64,000 bases of DNA, from positions 1-64,000 of the forward strand of contig QJNS01000194.1 of assembly GCA_004154925.1 (NCBI GenBank), read 5' to 3'. Origin of the DNA: Monosporascus cannonballus (Eukaryota > Ascomycota > Sordariomycetes > Xylariales). Of this stretch, positions 43,496 to 55,874 are shown in pieces; positions within the stretch are counted from its first letter, which is position 1, and the number at the start of each line of letters is the position of its first letter. The translations under genes were made by a program, and so were the position numbers. The notes under the pieces are model-generated. The model saw nothing but the letters and a program-made list of their open reading frames with translations. It did not search any database and had not been told where the DNA came from.

Positions 43496-43866
43496 AGGCG
43501 GTTTAACCAACTATTAAACCTAAGTCGACGGGTTTATGTTAGCAGGAGTATTGTAGGAATCTGAGCAATAAATATAGTAACTTATTACGTTTCGTAATAC
43601 CAAGGGTATTTTAGGTAACGAATTATTATTGCAAACTGATATTATCTAAATTATGGAAATAATAAACGTATATATTTTTCCTTTTTTTGCTAGTAATTAT
43701 TATTAATTACAACCGGCGTAATGATCATAATCCTTCTGGATTATTGTTAATCTGGAGTAATTACTAATTAGTTAGTAATCATTTTTTGTTACGTAATTTC
43801 GTAAGATAAGTCGTATTATTTTTATTACGACTGTTTCCGGAGGCCTGAATTTGTTAGGTCGTAATA
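43496..43866 (-). repeat. Element B 3' LTR
   Basis: Minus orientation: begins TGTGACGGCTAGG and ends GGTCGTAATA on the plus strand. The left flank CCCCG is the target duplication. Confidence 0.9.
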
Positions 43867-43949
43867 CGATTTCCCTTTTTTTAAAATCTTACCTTAAGAT
43901 TTGTTTTTCTTGATAAGTATTTCATTTTTTTCACCATAACTTTTCGTAT

Positions 43950-44163
43950 TGCTAAGACCCGTCGTAGGCCTCGTCTTTTTATTGCCCGTCATATTAACTT
44001 AATAAAAGCTTTTAAAGAATTTGGTTTTGAAATTATGCCTTGCTTTTGGTATTTTTCGAAAAGTTTAAAATGCGAAATAATGGAAAGCGTTTTTTGTTAT
44101 AAAAAGTATGTAATTCGTAGCCGTTCCTGTAATAAAACCGGTATTTCATTATTTTTTTTTTAA
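43950..44163 (+). pseudogene. Antisense Cys-rich frame in element B
   Basis: Counterpart of 42688-42915 in A, again opposite to gag-pol and next to the 3' LTR. It has FIARHINLIKAFKEFGFEI, then Cys at PCFWY, LKCEIM and SRSCNK; remaining Cys positions are Tyr. With copy A, all six positions of a Zn2Cys6-like pattern are accounted for. It ends at TAA 44161-44163. Confidence 0.55.
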
Positions 44164-44499
44164 AACATCCGCCGTAAATATTAACGTTTCGAGCGCGAAA
44201 AGACCTTAACGGAAAAGCGTTTATTCGAATTATAACGTCGCCAATTCGAAATTTAACGTCGTTATTAAGAAGAAATAAATAAAACCCTGGTGCGGTTTAT
44301 TCGGTTACGTAAACAAAAATCTTTGGTTCGTTCCAAAGGTATTAAGATAATATAACGCGATCTTTAATTTTTAAATGAATTAAAAAATAGAAGCGGAAAA
44401 AGGAATAGGCCGCCACCAAGGCCGCCGTAGTTACGTTAACGCAGGCCGTTATTCCTTTTAACTTATTTGGCTTCGGTTTGTCCGATTGGTCCTTTATAA

Positions 44500-47156
44500 A
44501 TAATTTTTAAAATTTTAACAACCCCGCCGTTATTAATGAAAATTTTTTAATAAGCGCTAGGTATTAATAAGGTTTTTGGTAGGTTCTTAGGAGTTCTCGG
44601 AATTTGGATGTTTTTTCTATTTAACCAGGTATTAGGTAAATCCGTTTTGTTTTCGTATGTCGAAAATCTTTTTTATTTCGTACGTTATTTCGTTTTTTAT
44701 TTCCGTTTCGTTTTATACCGTACGTATTCTAATCGTATTTATTATTAACTCGAATAAAAAAACGTAAAAAATTGGATGGAATTTGATTTTTAGTAAAAGT
44801 TCCAATTAGTAATTATTTTCTGAAATTTTCTTGGCGACTTTATATGGACCGATATATTTAAAATCGAGCTTTTAATTCGGACGTTTAGTTTTGATATTTT
44901 TAGTAACGAAGTAAATTATCTTCTTTTTTTCGAAAATTAATTTCTTTAACCGTTTTTTGTTATAATATTTGCTTATTTGGTTACGTACGAATTTTAATTT
45001 CGTTTTTATCTTTTAATATAATTACCTAAGTTATTTTAATATGAAAATTACTTTAATATTAATAGGTTTATCGCGTATATCTTTATAAATTTCTGAAATA
45101 AACTTAAAATTAATATTTGTTAAAATAATTTTAATACTTTTGTAATAATTAGTATTATAAATTAATTAGGCGATAAATAACTTTTCGACCTAGTTATTTT
45201 GTTCGTAATTAATATAATATCGAAAATATGTTTTTAATATTTGGTTTAATTATTCCGTTAGCTTATTTATTTAAAATTTGAAAACGTTAAATAATTTGTA
45301 ATTTAAATTAATTTATGTTATAAAACTTTGCCAAAACTTTGACGTAAACGTAATTCCTTTGTTAAAGACAATTTCGTATGGTAATCCGTATATATTAAAA
45401 ATGTTTCGAAAAAAGATGTATACTATTTGTTCTGCGTTAGCATCTTTGTAATAAGGTAAAAAATAAGAAAACTTTATAAATTAATTAACGATTACGAATA
45501 TGCTGTCATAATGTATTCCTATCGCTGGATCTTCGGATAAAGGAAGCTTGGTAATAAAATCTATGGTAATTAAATCCTAAGGTCGTTTTGTAACTAGTAG
45601 CGGCTATAGTTTTCCGTAAGGTTTTTATCGTGATGCCTTCATCCCGGCACAGATATCACATTATCGTATTACTTTTTAAACCGTAAATTTTATTCTAAGG
45701 AAATAATATGTTTATTTAATTCGTTTTAAAATTTTGTAAATCCCTGAATATTTATATAGTTAATATTCGTATATCTGGCGTACTAAGTTTATTCAATATT
45801 TCTTTAAAACCTATAACTTTTTTACTTTTTTATTTTTTGGTAAATTATCGTTATATTTTTGATTTCTTAATATATATCGTACGGTATAACCCGTATTGAC
45901 GCAATTTATCGTAGATACAGGTATCTTTTTGCTATAATGTCGAAAATTATATATTTAATCTTAACCAACTTTTTTTCAAGGTTTGGTCGCCTGCTTAGGG
46001 CGTCAGCTTTGCCATTCTTTAAGCCTTTTTTATAAATAATAACAAAGTCGAAATTCGCCATTTTTTCTGCGTATCGTAACTATCGTTTTATAAATTTTCT
46101 AATCGTAATAAAACGGGTAAAGTTCTAATAATCCGTATAAACCTTAACCTAATAAAAACTTCCCTTAAGGAAATATTTAAATTCTCGAAAAACTATCATA
46201 ATAACCATAAATTCCTTATCGGGTATACCGTAATTAAATTTGGTTCTTTTTAACTTATATAAAAAGAATACAATAAAGTATAATTAACCTTAATTATTTC
46301 GCTATCTAATTACCGCACTTAACTCGTAATCCGAAATATCAGTTTTTAACTTAATAGAACGTGCTAAATCGTATATAATTAATACTAACTTACTGGTAAT
46401 TGCATCCTTAATTTTATGGAACGCCTTTTTTGCCTTTGGCGTCCATATAAATTTTTTATCTTTCTTAATAAGGTTCGTCAAAGGTATAACTATCCTGCTA
46501 AAGTTTCGAATAAACTTTTTATAATAATTAGCAAATCTAAAAAATACCTATACTTCCTTAATTATCGTTGGCGTTTATTATTCTATGATTATAATAATTT
46601 TTTTGGGGTTTATCCAGATATGTCCCGGGGTAATAATATATCCCAAGTATTTTATTTCTTACCTATAGAATTAACTTTTTTTTGCGTTAATTAACAACTT
46701 TGCATCCTATAAAGCTTAAAGGACTTTGTAAACGTATTTTATATATTCTTTTTCTATTTCCAAGTAAATGAGAATGTCGTCGAGGTAACACACGACGAAA
46801 ATATCGAGGTATTTTCGCAACATATAATTCACCATCCGTTAAAAGGTTACTAATACGTTCGTAAGTCCTATTAGCGTAACTAAGTACTTAAATAATCCGT
46901 ATTTCGTTTTAAAAGCTATCTTCCATTCGTATCTTTTCTTAATTTTGATAAGATTATATCCATTTCTAAGATCGAATGCTATAAACCATTAGGCTCCGTA
47001 AAATCGGTTTTTTATTTCTGTGATTAGGGGTAATAATGTTCGATCTTTAACAATAATATCATTTAGTTATCGATAATCAACTACAAATCACAGTTTCCCG
47101 TTTTTCTTAAGTACGAAAAACATGAGGTATCCTACCGATAATTTCGAAAATCAAAT
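44500..47156 (-). pseudogene. Element B pol, RT to integrase part
   Basis: Reverse complement of A's 39695-42340 with different RIP changes. From high to low coordinate: RT beginning opposite 47156, RNase H, integrase and a C-terminal chromodomain-like end. It is interrupted at 47156/47157 by a solo LTR exactly where the B protease-RT spacer (now at 54072-54573) should join. Confidence 0.85.
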
Positions 47157-47528
47157 TGTTACGACCCAACCCAAGACCGGTCGCGAAAACGGTCGGGACC
47201 CACACAAAAACAATTACGTGATTTGGATCTCTCTTGGCATCAAGATCTAAATAAATTTATACAGAACCAATTGCATCCAATAACATTAGATCTATAACAA
47301 CGTCAAGATCCAATAAAGATCCAATCCACTTATAATAATATATACGCTCGTTATTCCATAGTCTAAATAACATTAGCTTGCAATACTTATTAATACCAAA
47401 TTATTGTTATTACTTCGGTATCTCGAGACGTAACTAGTTACTCTATTGCTTAAAATCCCACGATACTCCTGCCAACATAAACCCGTCGACTTAGGTTTAA
47501 TAGTTGGTTAAACCGCACAGCCGTCACA
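47157..47528 (+). repeat. Solo LTR copy 1 (GGGTCCCGACC U3 type)
   Basis: 372 bp, TGTTACGACC...GCCGTCACA. Left flank CAAAT (47152-47156), right flank TTTGT (47529-47533); these do not match each other. They match, crosswise and reverse-complemented, the flanks of copy 2 at 54574-54945. It marks one end of the inverted block. Confidence 0.95.
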
Positions 47529-47831
47529 TTTGTTGGGAAACTGAGGCGTTTGCGCCTTTAACAAGACTTTTTTAAGAAAAGGGCCTTAGAAATATTAAAA
47601 AAAAGTTTAGAATTAGATTAACTGGAAGAACGAGAAAGGATAGAGGAGGAGCGGCGAGTCGTGGAGGAAAAATAGGCACGCTTTATTTCTGAGATGGACG
47701 CCGTTTTGGAAACGTTTATTTCCTTCGACTGGAGCGCCGCGGGATTGGACCTGGGCGGGGGACCGTTATCGCCTGCGACCTTGGCCGCGCTGGAGACGGT
47801 CGGTCAGGATTCTGGCGGTGGAACGTCTTAA
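47529..47831 (+). pseudogene. C-terminal part of element D antisense frame (inverted)
   Basis: GC-rich coding-like stretch (IEEERRVVEEK, then ARFISEMDAVLETFISFDWS and GGGPLSP) ending at TAA 47829-47831. When the inverted block is flipped back and the solo LTR with one ACAAA duplication is removed, this frame continues without a shift from EEFV at 54946. It is coiled-coil-like, rich in Glu/Arg, with internal TAA/TAG from CAA/CAG. Confidence 0.7.
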
Positions 47832-47839
47832 CTAGGTTT

Positions 47840-50800
47840 ATCGTATTCGTTAGGTGGCTGAAAGGTTCCTACGTATTTTCTTTATGTAAGTATTCTTCCC
47901 ATTTAACTAGGAACTGGATTTTATTTTTGACTATTCTGGAGTTTAGTATTCGTTTAACTTCGTATTCGTTGCTATCGTTTTTTTTCGATTTCTAGGCTTG
48001 TTTTTAAGGGGGCGTTTTCGGGTGTTGGTTTAAGTAAGGAAATATAAAAAATAAGGTGTATTTTTATGTTTTTGGGTAACGACAGCCGGTAGTTAGTTTT
48101 GGAAATGATTTTATTAATCTTAAAAGGTTTAAGTTTCTTAAAGTCGAATTTGTTGCTGGGCTTTTTTGTTTTAATTTGTGAAATATTCGAGGTTACGTTT
48201 TGTTTCTGGCGGAATAGGTAAACCTTGTTTTCTTTCGCTAAAATTAGTCCTTTAATTCTTTTCTTATTATAGTGCTGGACCATTCGTTGTTGCAGGAATC
48301 GCAATTCGTTCTGGAAACGGGTTTGGATCGTTTTAATTTCTGTTGCTAATATTTCTGCTTTTGGGGCAATTATAGTAATTTTTGGTGCCTTATTAAGCGG
48401 TTATTTAGGTCGTTTTGTTTTTGCGTTATGTCCGTATATAGCTATATAAGAAGATATTCCCATATTTTTATTGACAGATATGTTATAAGCGATTTGTATT
48501 AGTGGTAGGAGTTTTACCTAGTTATTTTGTTAGTAGTTAATATAGCTTCGAAAATATTGTTCCAGGGTCTGGTTTAGTTTTTCGGTTTGGCTATCTGTTT
48601 AAAAGTGATATATTGTTAAGAATTTAAGCTTAGTACCAATTTGTTTAAAGAAGTTGGTGCCAAATTTTGAAATAAAAAACGTATTTCGGTTTGAAACGAT
48701 CTTTTTAAGTATCTTATGTTTGTTAAGGTATTATCTGATAAAAACGTAGGCCAATTATTCTGCCGTTACGTTTCCTTTAAAAGATAAAAACTATTTATAT
48801 TTGGTAAATTTATTAATAATTACCTATATTCCGTCGTACTTAACTTCAATAATTAGGTTTTTAGATAAAGGTAAGCTAATAATAAAGTCCCAAATTATAG
48901 TGTTTTATGCTTTATTAAGAATGTCGGTAGGTTATAATAATCCGTAAGGCTTATAGCGTACTGCTTTAGCCTTATTGCAAATATTGCAATTCTTAACTAC
49001 CTTTTTAACTATACGGCGTAGCTCTGGGAAGTTATACTTTTCTTATAGCCGTCGGGTGGTTTTGAAAATTCCTTGGTATCCATATAATAGGTTTTCGTAA
49101 AATTCCTTCACAAATTATTCCTATTAATTTTTGGGAATATAAATTTTGCCATGGTATAATAATTGGTCCTTGGGTTATCCTTTTAACTACTGAATTTCTT
49201 TTTGTTCCTCTATATCGTAGGATTTCCGGAACCGTATCAAAAAGTTGGTAATTGGTTTTTTTATTATCTTATATAGATATACAGTTCCGTCTTTGTTATA
49301 TTGTAATATTTGCATACTTTTTTTGGGAATTTTGGAATCGTAATTTCCTTTGCAACTAAAAATATCCGCCTGGATGTTTTTTTTCCTTTGATGTAATATA
49401 TTTTGAAGTTAAATCTAGATAAGAAAATTTATTATCTTTTATGTCGTTTGTTTAACTTTTGGGCTTTTATAAATCGCGTAAAACTTTTGTGGTTTGAGTA
49501 GATGTCGAAAGGTTCCTTTACTCCGCTAAAAAAAGGCTTTTATTTTTTGAAAATGTTGATAATTACTAATAACTTTTTGTCGTAAATCTGGTATTTGAAT
49601 TTTGTATTTCGGAAGGCTTTAAAGTAATATGTTACTGGGTACCATTTGCCGTTATTTTTTAGCTATTCTAGAATTGCGCTTAAGGCGTACTCTAAGGCAT
49701 TTGTTTTTTAGGCGTTTCTTTTTATCTGGATTTGGCATTTTTACGATAAGTCCGCTGGTAATTGCTTTTTTTAATTCCTGGAACGTTTCTTTTGCTTTTT
49801 CTGGAAGTTCGAATTTTTTCTTAACGTATTCCTTGGTAATAAGTTTCGTTAAAGGCTTAATTATATCTCTATATCCCTTAATTAGGCCGCGTACGTAATT
49901 CGTAAATCTTAAAATTTGTCGAATATTTATAACGGTTGCCTTATTAGGGATAGGCCAGTTTTTAACTGCTTTTAACTTAGAGCATTAAATTTGAATTTGT
50001 CCTGGTGTAAGAGTAAATCCCAAAAAATCCAATTTCTGGGTATGCCATACGCTTTTGATAGGGTTAACTTAAATATTGGTTTCGTCCAAAATTCTAAGTA
50101 CTTAAGCGATATGTTTCTTATGCTTTTCTAGGGTTTTAAAATAGATGAGGATATCGTCGAGGTAGACGAATACGAATCTATTCAGATATTATCGTAAAAT
50201 AATCATAACCAAGCTTTGGAAACTGGCAGGAGTATTAGTAAGTCCCATAGGCATTACTTAATACTTATAAAGTTCATGTACTGTTCTAAATGCCGTTTTT
50301 TATTCTTCTCTTTTGGCCATTTTGATACGGTAATAACCATCGCGTAAATCAAGCGCCGTAAACCATTTGGCTTTGCTAACGTTTTCCTTTAAGGTATTTA
50401 TAAAGGTTAAAGAATATCCATTCTTAATCGTAATATTATTTAATTATTTATAGTCGATTTTTTTTCGGTAAACAGGGTTTCCGTTTTTATCGATTTTTTG
50501 CTTGCCATCCTTGGTTTTTGATACCATAAGGATTAGGTATCCAGCAGGGAAGTTAAAAGGTTAAATATATCCTTTTTTTAGATTTAGTTATATGCTTTTT
50601 TATAAAGCTTTCGACTTTTCTGGGTTTATGTGGTAAATTTTGTAAAACTTAGGATAATGTCCTTCCTTAATAGGTATCCGCTAGTTCTATTAACCATATG
50701 GCGGTAATTTATAATTTTTTTTATCTTTGAACAATTTCTCGAATCCTTGATATTCCGGAGGTATCGTAAAGATCTAATTAAGAATCCGTATTTCCTTAAT

Positions 50801-53440
50801 GATATAACAGATTTTTCGATCATTTTTTTAATGTCTTGTCCTAGGAAAATATCCGCTTTTTTTAATTAATCCGTGGATTGCTGGAACAGAGCTAGGGCAT
50901 TCCCAAAATAATATCGTATCTAGAAATGTCGGCGATATCCAGCGAAATGTGCTCTTAATGTCCTTAAATTTGCACTGGGAATTCCTTAATTTCTCGAAAA
51001 ACTCGTTTATTCTCGTAAGTAAACAAACTTCCGTCCACCGTACGTAGTTTGTAAAATTTCAACTTATATTTCCAAAGGATCTAATGTTTTTCTGCTATAA
51101 CAAAGGAAATGAAATTACCTTCTGCGCCGGAATTAATCATGGCTTTAAGCATCTTGCCTTCATATCGGAAAGGGATTTCAATCTGGCTGCGCGTTTTTTT
51201 CGTTGCTTTACATAAAGTCTTATCGGGTAGGACTTTTCGGTGCCTTAGTTTCAAAAGCCTTTGTCGTTTTTTAACTGGTACAGTTTGGTTGCTAAAAAAC
51301 GTTTCCATTTTCGGGCTTTTCTGGCGGCGTACCTAATGTAGTAGTCGTTCATGCATTTGTACCATCTTTTTCGGCCGTACTAGCATCCGCAGGTAACAAT
51401 CTTCTTTTGGCTCGTTCTTAGGTCTTGGGCTTTCCAGATTATGGGGTTAAAGAGGTAAATCTCCGGGGAAGGTGTTTCCATGTCTAGGAGCTTATGTTAG
51501 ATGCAAAACATCGGAAAGTAACATAGGTATCCTTACGATATGGCCTTCTGACTTCGTTCTGACTTAAGGTGCAAATAACAAGACCTGGGGTATTCTGGCC
51601 ATCGAAAAATTTTAGTGCATCGGCACTTATCGTTTGATTCGGTGGGAATCTCATCATTCCATCCGGGCCAAAAGTTATTGTTTTCTTTGGCTTTAAGATA
51701 AATAAGATAATCATCCTAATAGCAAGCAGTAAAATATAGTATGTCGTAAGGGTTTACCGGTGGTATCTTCCGGTAAATGGTACATTCTGGGAGCTCGCAA
51801 AACTTTAAGGACAACTATCCATAATTACTGATATCTGGTCGAAACTGACAGTCCTCTGTGTGCATCTTACACTTTTGGGAATCAAGGTAACACTGATATC
51901 CTAACCCTATGGCTATCCTAAAAGCCATCTGTCCTGGATAATACTTACAGGCTTTAACCTTAAAATCCTGGCAAACTGGACAATCCTCGTACTCTAGGTT
52001 ATCAATCTAAATCTAAGTAATTATGGCAATAATGAATTCTGGCTGGAAAGAAGTCGAGCTAACTTCTTTCTCTTCCTTTTCTGCCTTACTATCGGTTTCT
52101 TATTCAGCTACTTTGGCTTTTTTTTAAAGTTAAGGAATCCCTTTCTTTTTAGAATCCCTTTTAGCGGGGGAGCGACATTCGCTTTTAAAATGCCCCTTTT
52201 TGCCACAATTAAAACATTCCACTTTGGACTTGTTTTTTTTAAGCTCCTTCGAAGCGGAACTCGCTTCCTTTTAAGGCTTGCCCTTATCCTTCTTAGTTCG
52301 GTTACTACAGCCCTTATCGTCGCCTCGTCTGCTGGTCCCCTTTTTCTCAAGGTACCGATCAAAAGTACGTCGGTTAACAATAATAATATTATTGGTATAT
52401 TTTTCAAATAATCCTATTTTTGGCAACATATATATTTCATCCTTAACCTAAGGTTTCAAGCCGTTATAAAATAGATAAAATAACGCGCTTTCTAGTAAAT
52501 TCGAAATAACAACTAGGCGGTTAAATTCCGTAATATATTCGGCTGCTGACTTGGTTTGTCTGAAAAGGTGTAGCTGCCTAACCGCGTGCTGTTTTTTATC
52601 GGGATTCCCAAACAAAGCTCGCATCCTTTCTTCGAAATATTCGTAATTATTAAAAATATAGTTGGTAACGTTTGAAAATTTACGAAAATAATTTCTTAAA
52701 TAATTTTTTATAATTGATTTGAACTAAAAAAAAACTTTTCCTATAAGTGCTTAAGAAATGGCCATTACCTTTTGATAGTTTTCCGTTAAAGAACTTTCAT
52801 AAAATTTGAGGTATAATCTGGCCTGAATTAAAAATCCCTTTACATCCGTAAATCTATCGTAAGGTTTAAGTGCCGCTGGTTTATATCCTTTGACATCGGG
52901 CATCCCAATATAACTGGGAGGTGGAACAGTTCCTTTTCGTATTTGGTTGGCTCCAAACAGCGGTGGTCGGAAGGTGCTCCCTTAACTTCTTCCTCAAGCT
53001 GATCCAAACTGGGGGACCGATTTTTTTCTAAGCTTGTCGTTTTCTTTTTCCAATGCCACAACTTTTTCTGCTAGGAAATCCAAGCGTTCTTCCAATGTAA
53101 GCTCTTTTTCCTTTCCTTTTTGGTCCGCTCCATATTCTTCTTCCTCAACTTCTTTTTGTTCCGATTCTGTCAGATATAAGGGATATCAGTTGCGTTTTTT
53201 TTATTCATGATCAGTTGCAGGTGCTCTTAGAACGCGCACTGCACTTTAAGGTGATCTAGTCCCGGAACATATATGTTCCGATCAGAGGGAATCTTCCGTA
53301 TATGGGGTGCTAGAGCACCCCCTGCTAGCTGACAGATTCTTCTTCTTGGATTTCGATGGTGTCCTTAGGAGCCGGGGTGGGTTGTTGTCGAGGTTGGGAG
53401 GAAGGGCCTCCTTAAGATCTGGTGGTAAAAGGGGCCATAT
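47840..53440 (-). pseudogene. Element D gag-pol
   Basis: From high to low coordinate: gag from MAPFTTRS (ATG near 53440); a decayed CCHC zinc knuckle at about 52190-52220 (WNVLIVAKRGILKANV); protease with INSGAEGNFIS in place of DSGA (51130-51170, consistent with G-to-A); RT and RNase H at about 51000-49400; integrase at about 49000-48300; C-terminal YNKKRIKGLILAKENKVYLF and FYISLLKPTPE (to 47972); then a chromodomain-like FLVKWEEYLHKENT at about 47870-47910. Stops are frequent but fewer than in A and B. RT is plausibly the source of the antisense-flanked layout shared with A. Confidence 0.82.
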
Positions 53441-53643
53441 TGTTGATTAAAAGAAGAACTTCTTTAATAGGCGGCAAGTCTTCTAATCTTGTTACTGATT
53501 CCTTACCGACTAATAACGGAGGTCGAATATGCTGTTTGTCTTCCGAACGTCCTTTTGTAATATCGTCTTTACTGAGTTCAAAAAAGCTTATGCCCAACTG
53601 GATCTTAAATCATTCGTCGGTTATTAATCAAGGAACTATTAAA

Positions 53644-54071
53644 ATATAACAAACCTGTTATACATCCACCTGGAGGTATAAATAATATCCGAAAGAGGTC
53701 TTGATTTGCAAGTAACAATAAGGCGAGAAATGATTCAGTATATTCGTTAAGGAGATTTCAAGGTATTTCTCTTTTAATTACAAAACGGTACGGTTACTTT
53801 TGATTAAAAGCTTAGATTAATAGCTAAGGAGCGAAACTAAGTAGATATTATTTATATGAAAAACCGATTTATTATATATCCCAACTCCTGAAGTAAGCGT
53901 GTCGTGGATTTATATGATCTATGTGATCTATGCGACCAAGTCCCATAGATCACCTAGATCCTTAGATCACTTCCAAGGCCAAGCTTTCTTGTCCGGGGTT
54001 TAGCCGTGACAGGGCCGCGCTAGGCCTTAAAGGTTGGTCTCCTCAAGACAGGAACCCCTGTTCCTGTAACA
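53644..54071 (-). repeat. Element D 5' LTR (inverted with the block)
   Basis: 428 bp. The plus strand starts TATAACAAACC and ends CCTGTAACA, i.e. TGTTACAGG...GTTATA in element orientation. The adjacent GGATA (54072-54076) is the inverted copy of the TATCC duplication at 55875. Confidence 0.9.
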
Positions 54072-54573
54072 GGATATGCCAATATGGAATCTTAATCGAC
54101 GGAGGGACTGGCCAGGTAAGGTTTCCCTCACACCCCGTCGACAAACATTAGAAGTAACGAAAACAAAGATCTTAATACTTGATCGAAAATGGCGATGAGT
54201 ACCGGCATAAGGACATAACAGAAACCTCACTACCTACAGGAACACGATACAAAAAAAAGAACGGGTAACAAAGAAAGATACGACGCCTTGTTGCTATTAT
54301 CAAAGCGAAATTAAAGTAACTAAATAACGATTTAGAATAACAACCCCAAAAGTTAGAAAATCTGACTAATGTGCTATTATAATATTACGAATACAAGCAA
54401 CTCTTTAAGAAAAAGTTTGATACGAAGTTACCGGAACATAGCGAATGGGATTACGAAATAGTCCTTAAAGAAGGTTTATTAACAAAGTTTTATCCTATTT
54501 ATAACTTTAGTAAAGACGAATTACGTGCTTTTAGAAAATATTTGGAAAACTGGCTGTAGAAAGGATAGATTTG
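54072..54573 (+). pseudogene. Element B protease-RT spacer, inverted
   Basis: Homologous to A 38800-39250 and 39655-39695 but in plus orientation, opposite to the rest of B. Contains the shared GGACTGGCCAGGTAAGG block. It ends GGATAGATTTG at the solo LTR. Its reverse complement joins the RT start at 47156 in register with A, sharing ATTTG. Confidence 0.88.
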
Positions 54574-54945
54574 TGTGACGGCTGTGCGGTTTAACCAACT
54601 ATTAAACCTAAGTCGACGGATTTATATTAGCAGGAATATCGTGGGATTCTAAGCAATAAAGTAACTAGTTACGTCTCGAGATACCGAAGTAATAACAATA
54701 ACTTAGTATTAATAAGTGTTACAAGCTAATGTTATCTAGACTATGGAATAACGAGCGTATATATCATTACAGGTGGATTAGATCTTTATTGGATCTTGAC
54801 GTTATCACAGATCCAATACCATTAGATGCAATTGGTTCTGTATAGATTCACTTGGATCTTGATGCCAAAAGAGATCCAAATCACGTAATCGTTTTTGTGT
54901 GGGTCCCGACCGTTTTCGCGACCGGTCTTAGGTTGGGTCGTAACA
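54574..54945 (-). repeat. Solo LTR copy 2 (inverted relative to copy 1)
   Basis: 372 bp, same length and U3 type as copy 1. Left flank ATTTG (54569-54573) is the reverse complement of the left flank of copy 1; right flank ACAAA (54946-54950) is the reverse complement of the right flank of copy 1. Confidence 0.95.
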
Positions 54946-55300
54946 ACAAACTCCTCCGACTTTTCGTTCTGCCGCCGACGCAACTCGGCCAATTTTTTCA
55001 TCCATTTTTTCTCCACAGCCTCCTATTCCCTTTTGGCAACTTCCTGGTACGCTAAAAAGTTATTTTTCGGTTTCGCGCTGCTCTTTTTAAAAACGTTCTT
55101 GCGTTTCGTTTATTTTCTTCAAAAGGTTCATTATTAAAACGTTACAAGAAAAACGTTAATAACGAGTACAGTAATCGTAACTCGGGTAATCCAGCGCGTA
55201 AAAACAGTTCTTTTCGCCAAAACGGACACAGTTAAAATAAGCAAAAACTTTGGTCCCGAATCTTTTAATTAATTTAGCACGAATATTACGAAAATCGCGT
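54946..55300 (-). pseudogene. N-terminal part of element D antisense frame
   Basis: Minus-strand frame opposite to D's gag-pol. Contains CVRFGEKNC, YDYCTRY and FSC, a Cys pattern similar to the antisense frames of A and B; then, in a neighbouring frame, AYQEVAKRE and KKLAELRRRQNEKSEEF up to the LTR boundary. It continues at 47529 when the inversion is undone. About 150 bp further up (to 55447) the link to the D LTR is unclear. Confidence 0.6.
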
Positions 55301-55447
55301 TAATTTAAACAAGGTTTTCTCTTTCCTTTTTAAATACGTCCTATTATAATAAAATCAGCTGGAATATCTCCAACTTTCTCCAACAAAACGAAATGGCCAC
55401 CTACGGTACTTATCTTTAGGACAAAGATCCTTGGAAAGGGGAAATAA

Positions 55448-55874
55448 TATTATAGGAATAGGGGTTCCTGTCTCGAGAAAACCAACCTTTAAGGCCTAAC
55501 GCGGCCCTATCACGGCTAAACCCCGGACAAGAAAGCTTGGCCTTAAAAGTAATCTAAGAATTTAGGTAATCTATGGGACTTGGTCGCATAGATCACATAA
55601 ATTACATAAATCCACAACACGCTTACTTTAGGAATTAGGATATATAATAAATCGGTTTCTTATATAAATAGCACCTACTTAGTTTCGTTTTTTAGTTATC
55701 AATCTAAGCTTTTAACCAAAGGTAACCGTACCGTTTTTTAATTGAAAAAAAAATATCTTAAAATCTTTTTAACGAATATACTAAATTATTTTTCGCCTTA
55801 TTGTTACCTGCAAATTAAAACCCCTTTCGGATACTGTTCATACCTCCAGGTGGATGTATGATAGGTTCGTTACA
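55448..55874 (+). repeat. Element D 3' LTR
   Basis: 427 bp, TATTATAGG (from TGTTACAGG) to CGTTACA, followed by the target duplication TATCC and then B protease sequence. Confidence 0.9.

Larger units (their letters stand above)
47529..55874. mobile_element. Ty3/Gypsy element D, partly inverted
   Basis: A second chromovirus-type family with its own LTR (TGTTACAGG...GTTACA, 427-428 bp): 53644-54071 (now minus) and 55448-55874 (plus). The target duplication TATCC is at 55875-55879 and, inverted, GGATA at 54072-54076. Originally plus-oriented inside B. The part 47529-53643 (gag, pol, end of the antisense frame) was flipped; 54946-55447 (start of the antisense frame) and the right LTR were not. 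Confidence 0.92.

Noticed and set aside
47157..54945. Inverted LTR pair read as a foldback or composite transposon
   Set aside because: The pair has no common target duplication around it; the flanks match only crosswise, which fits inversion between two independent solo LTRs.
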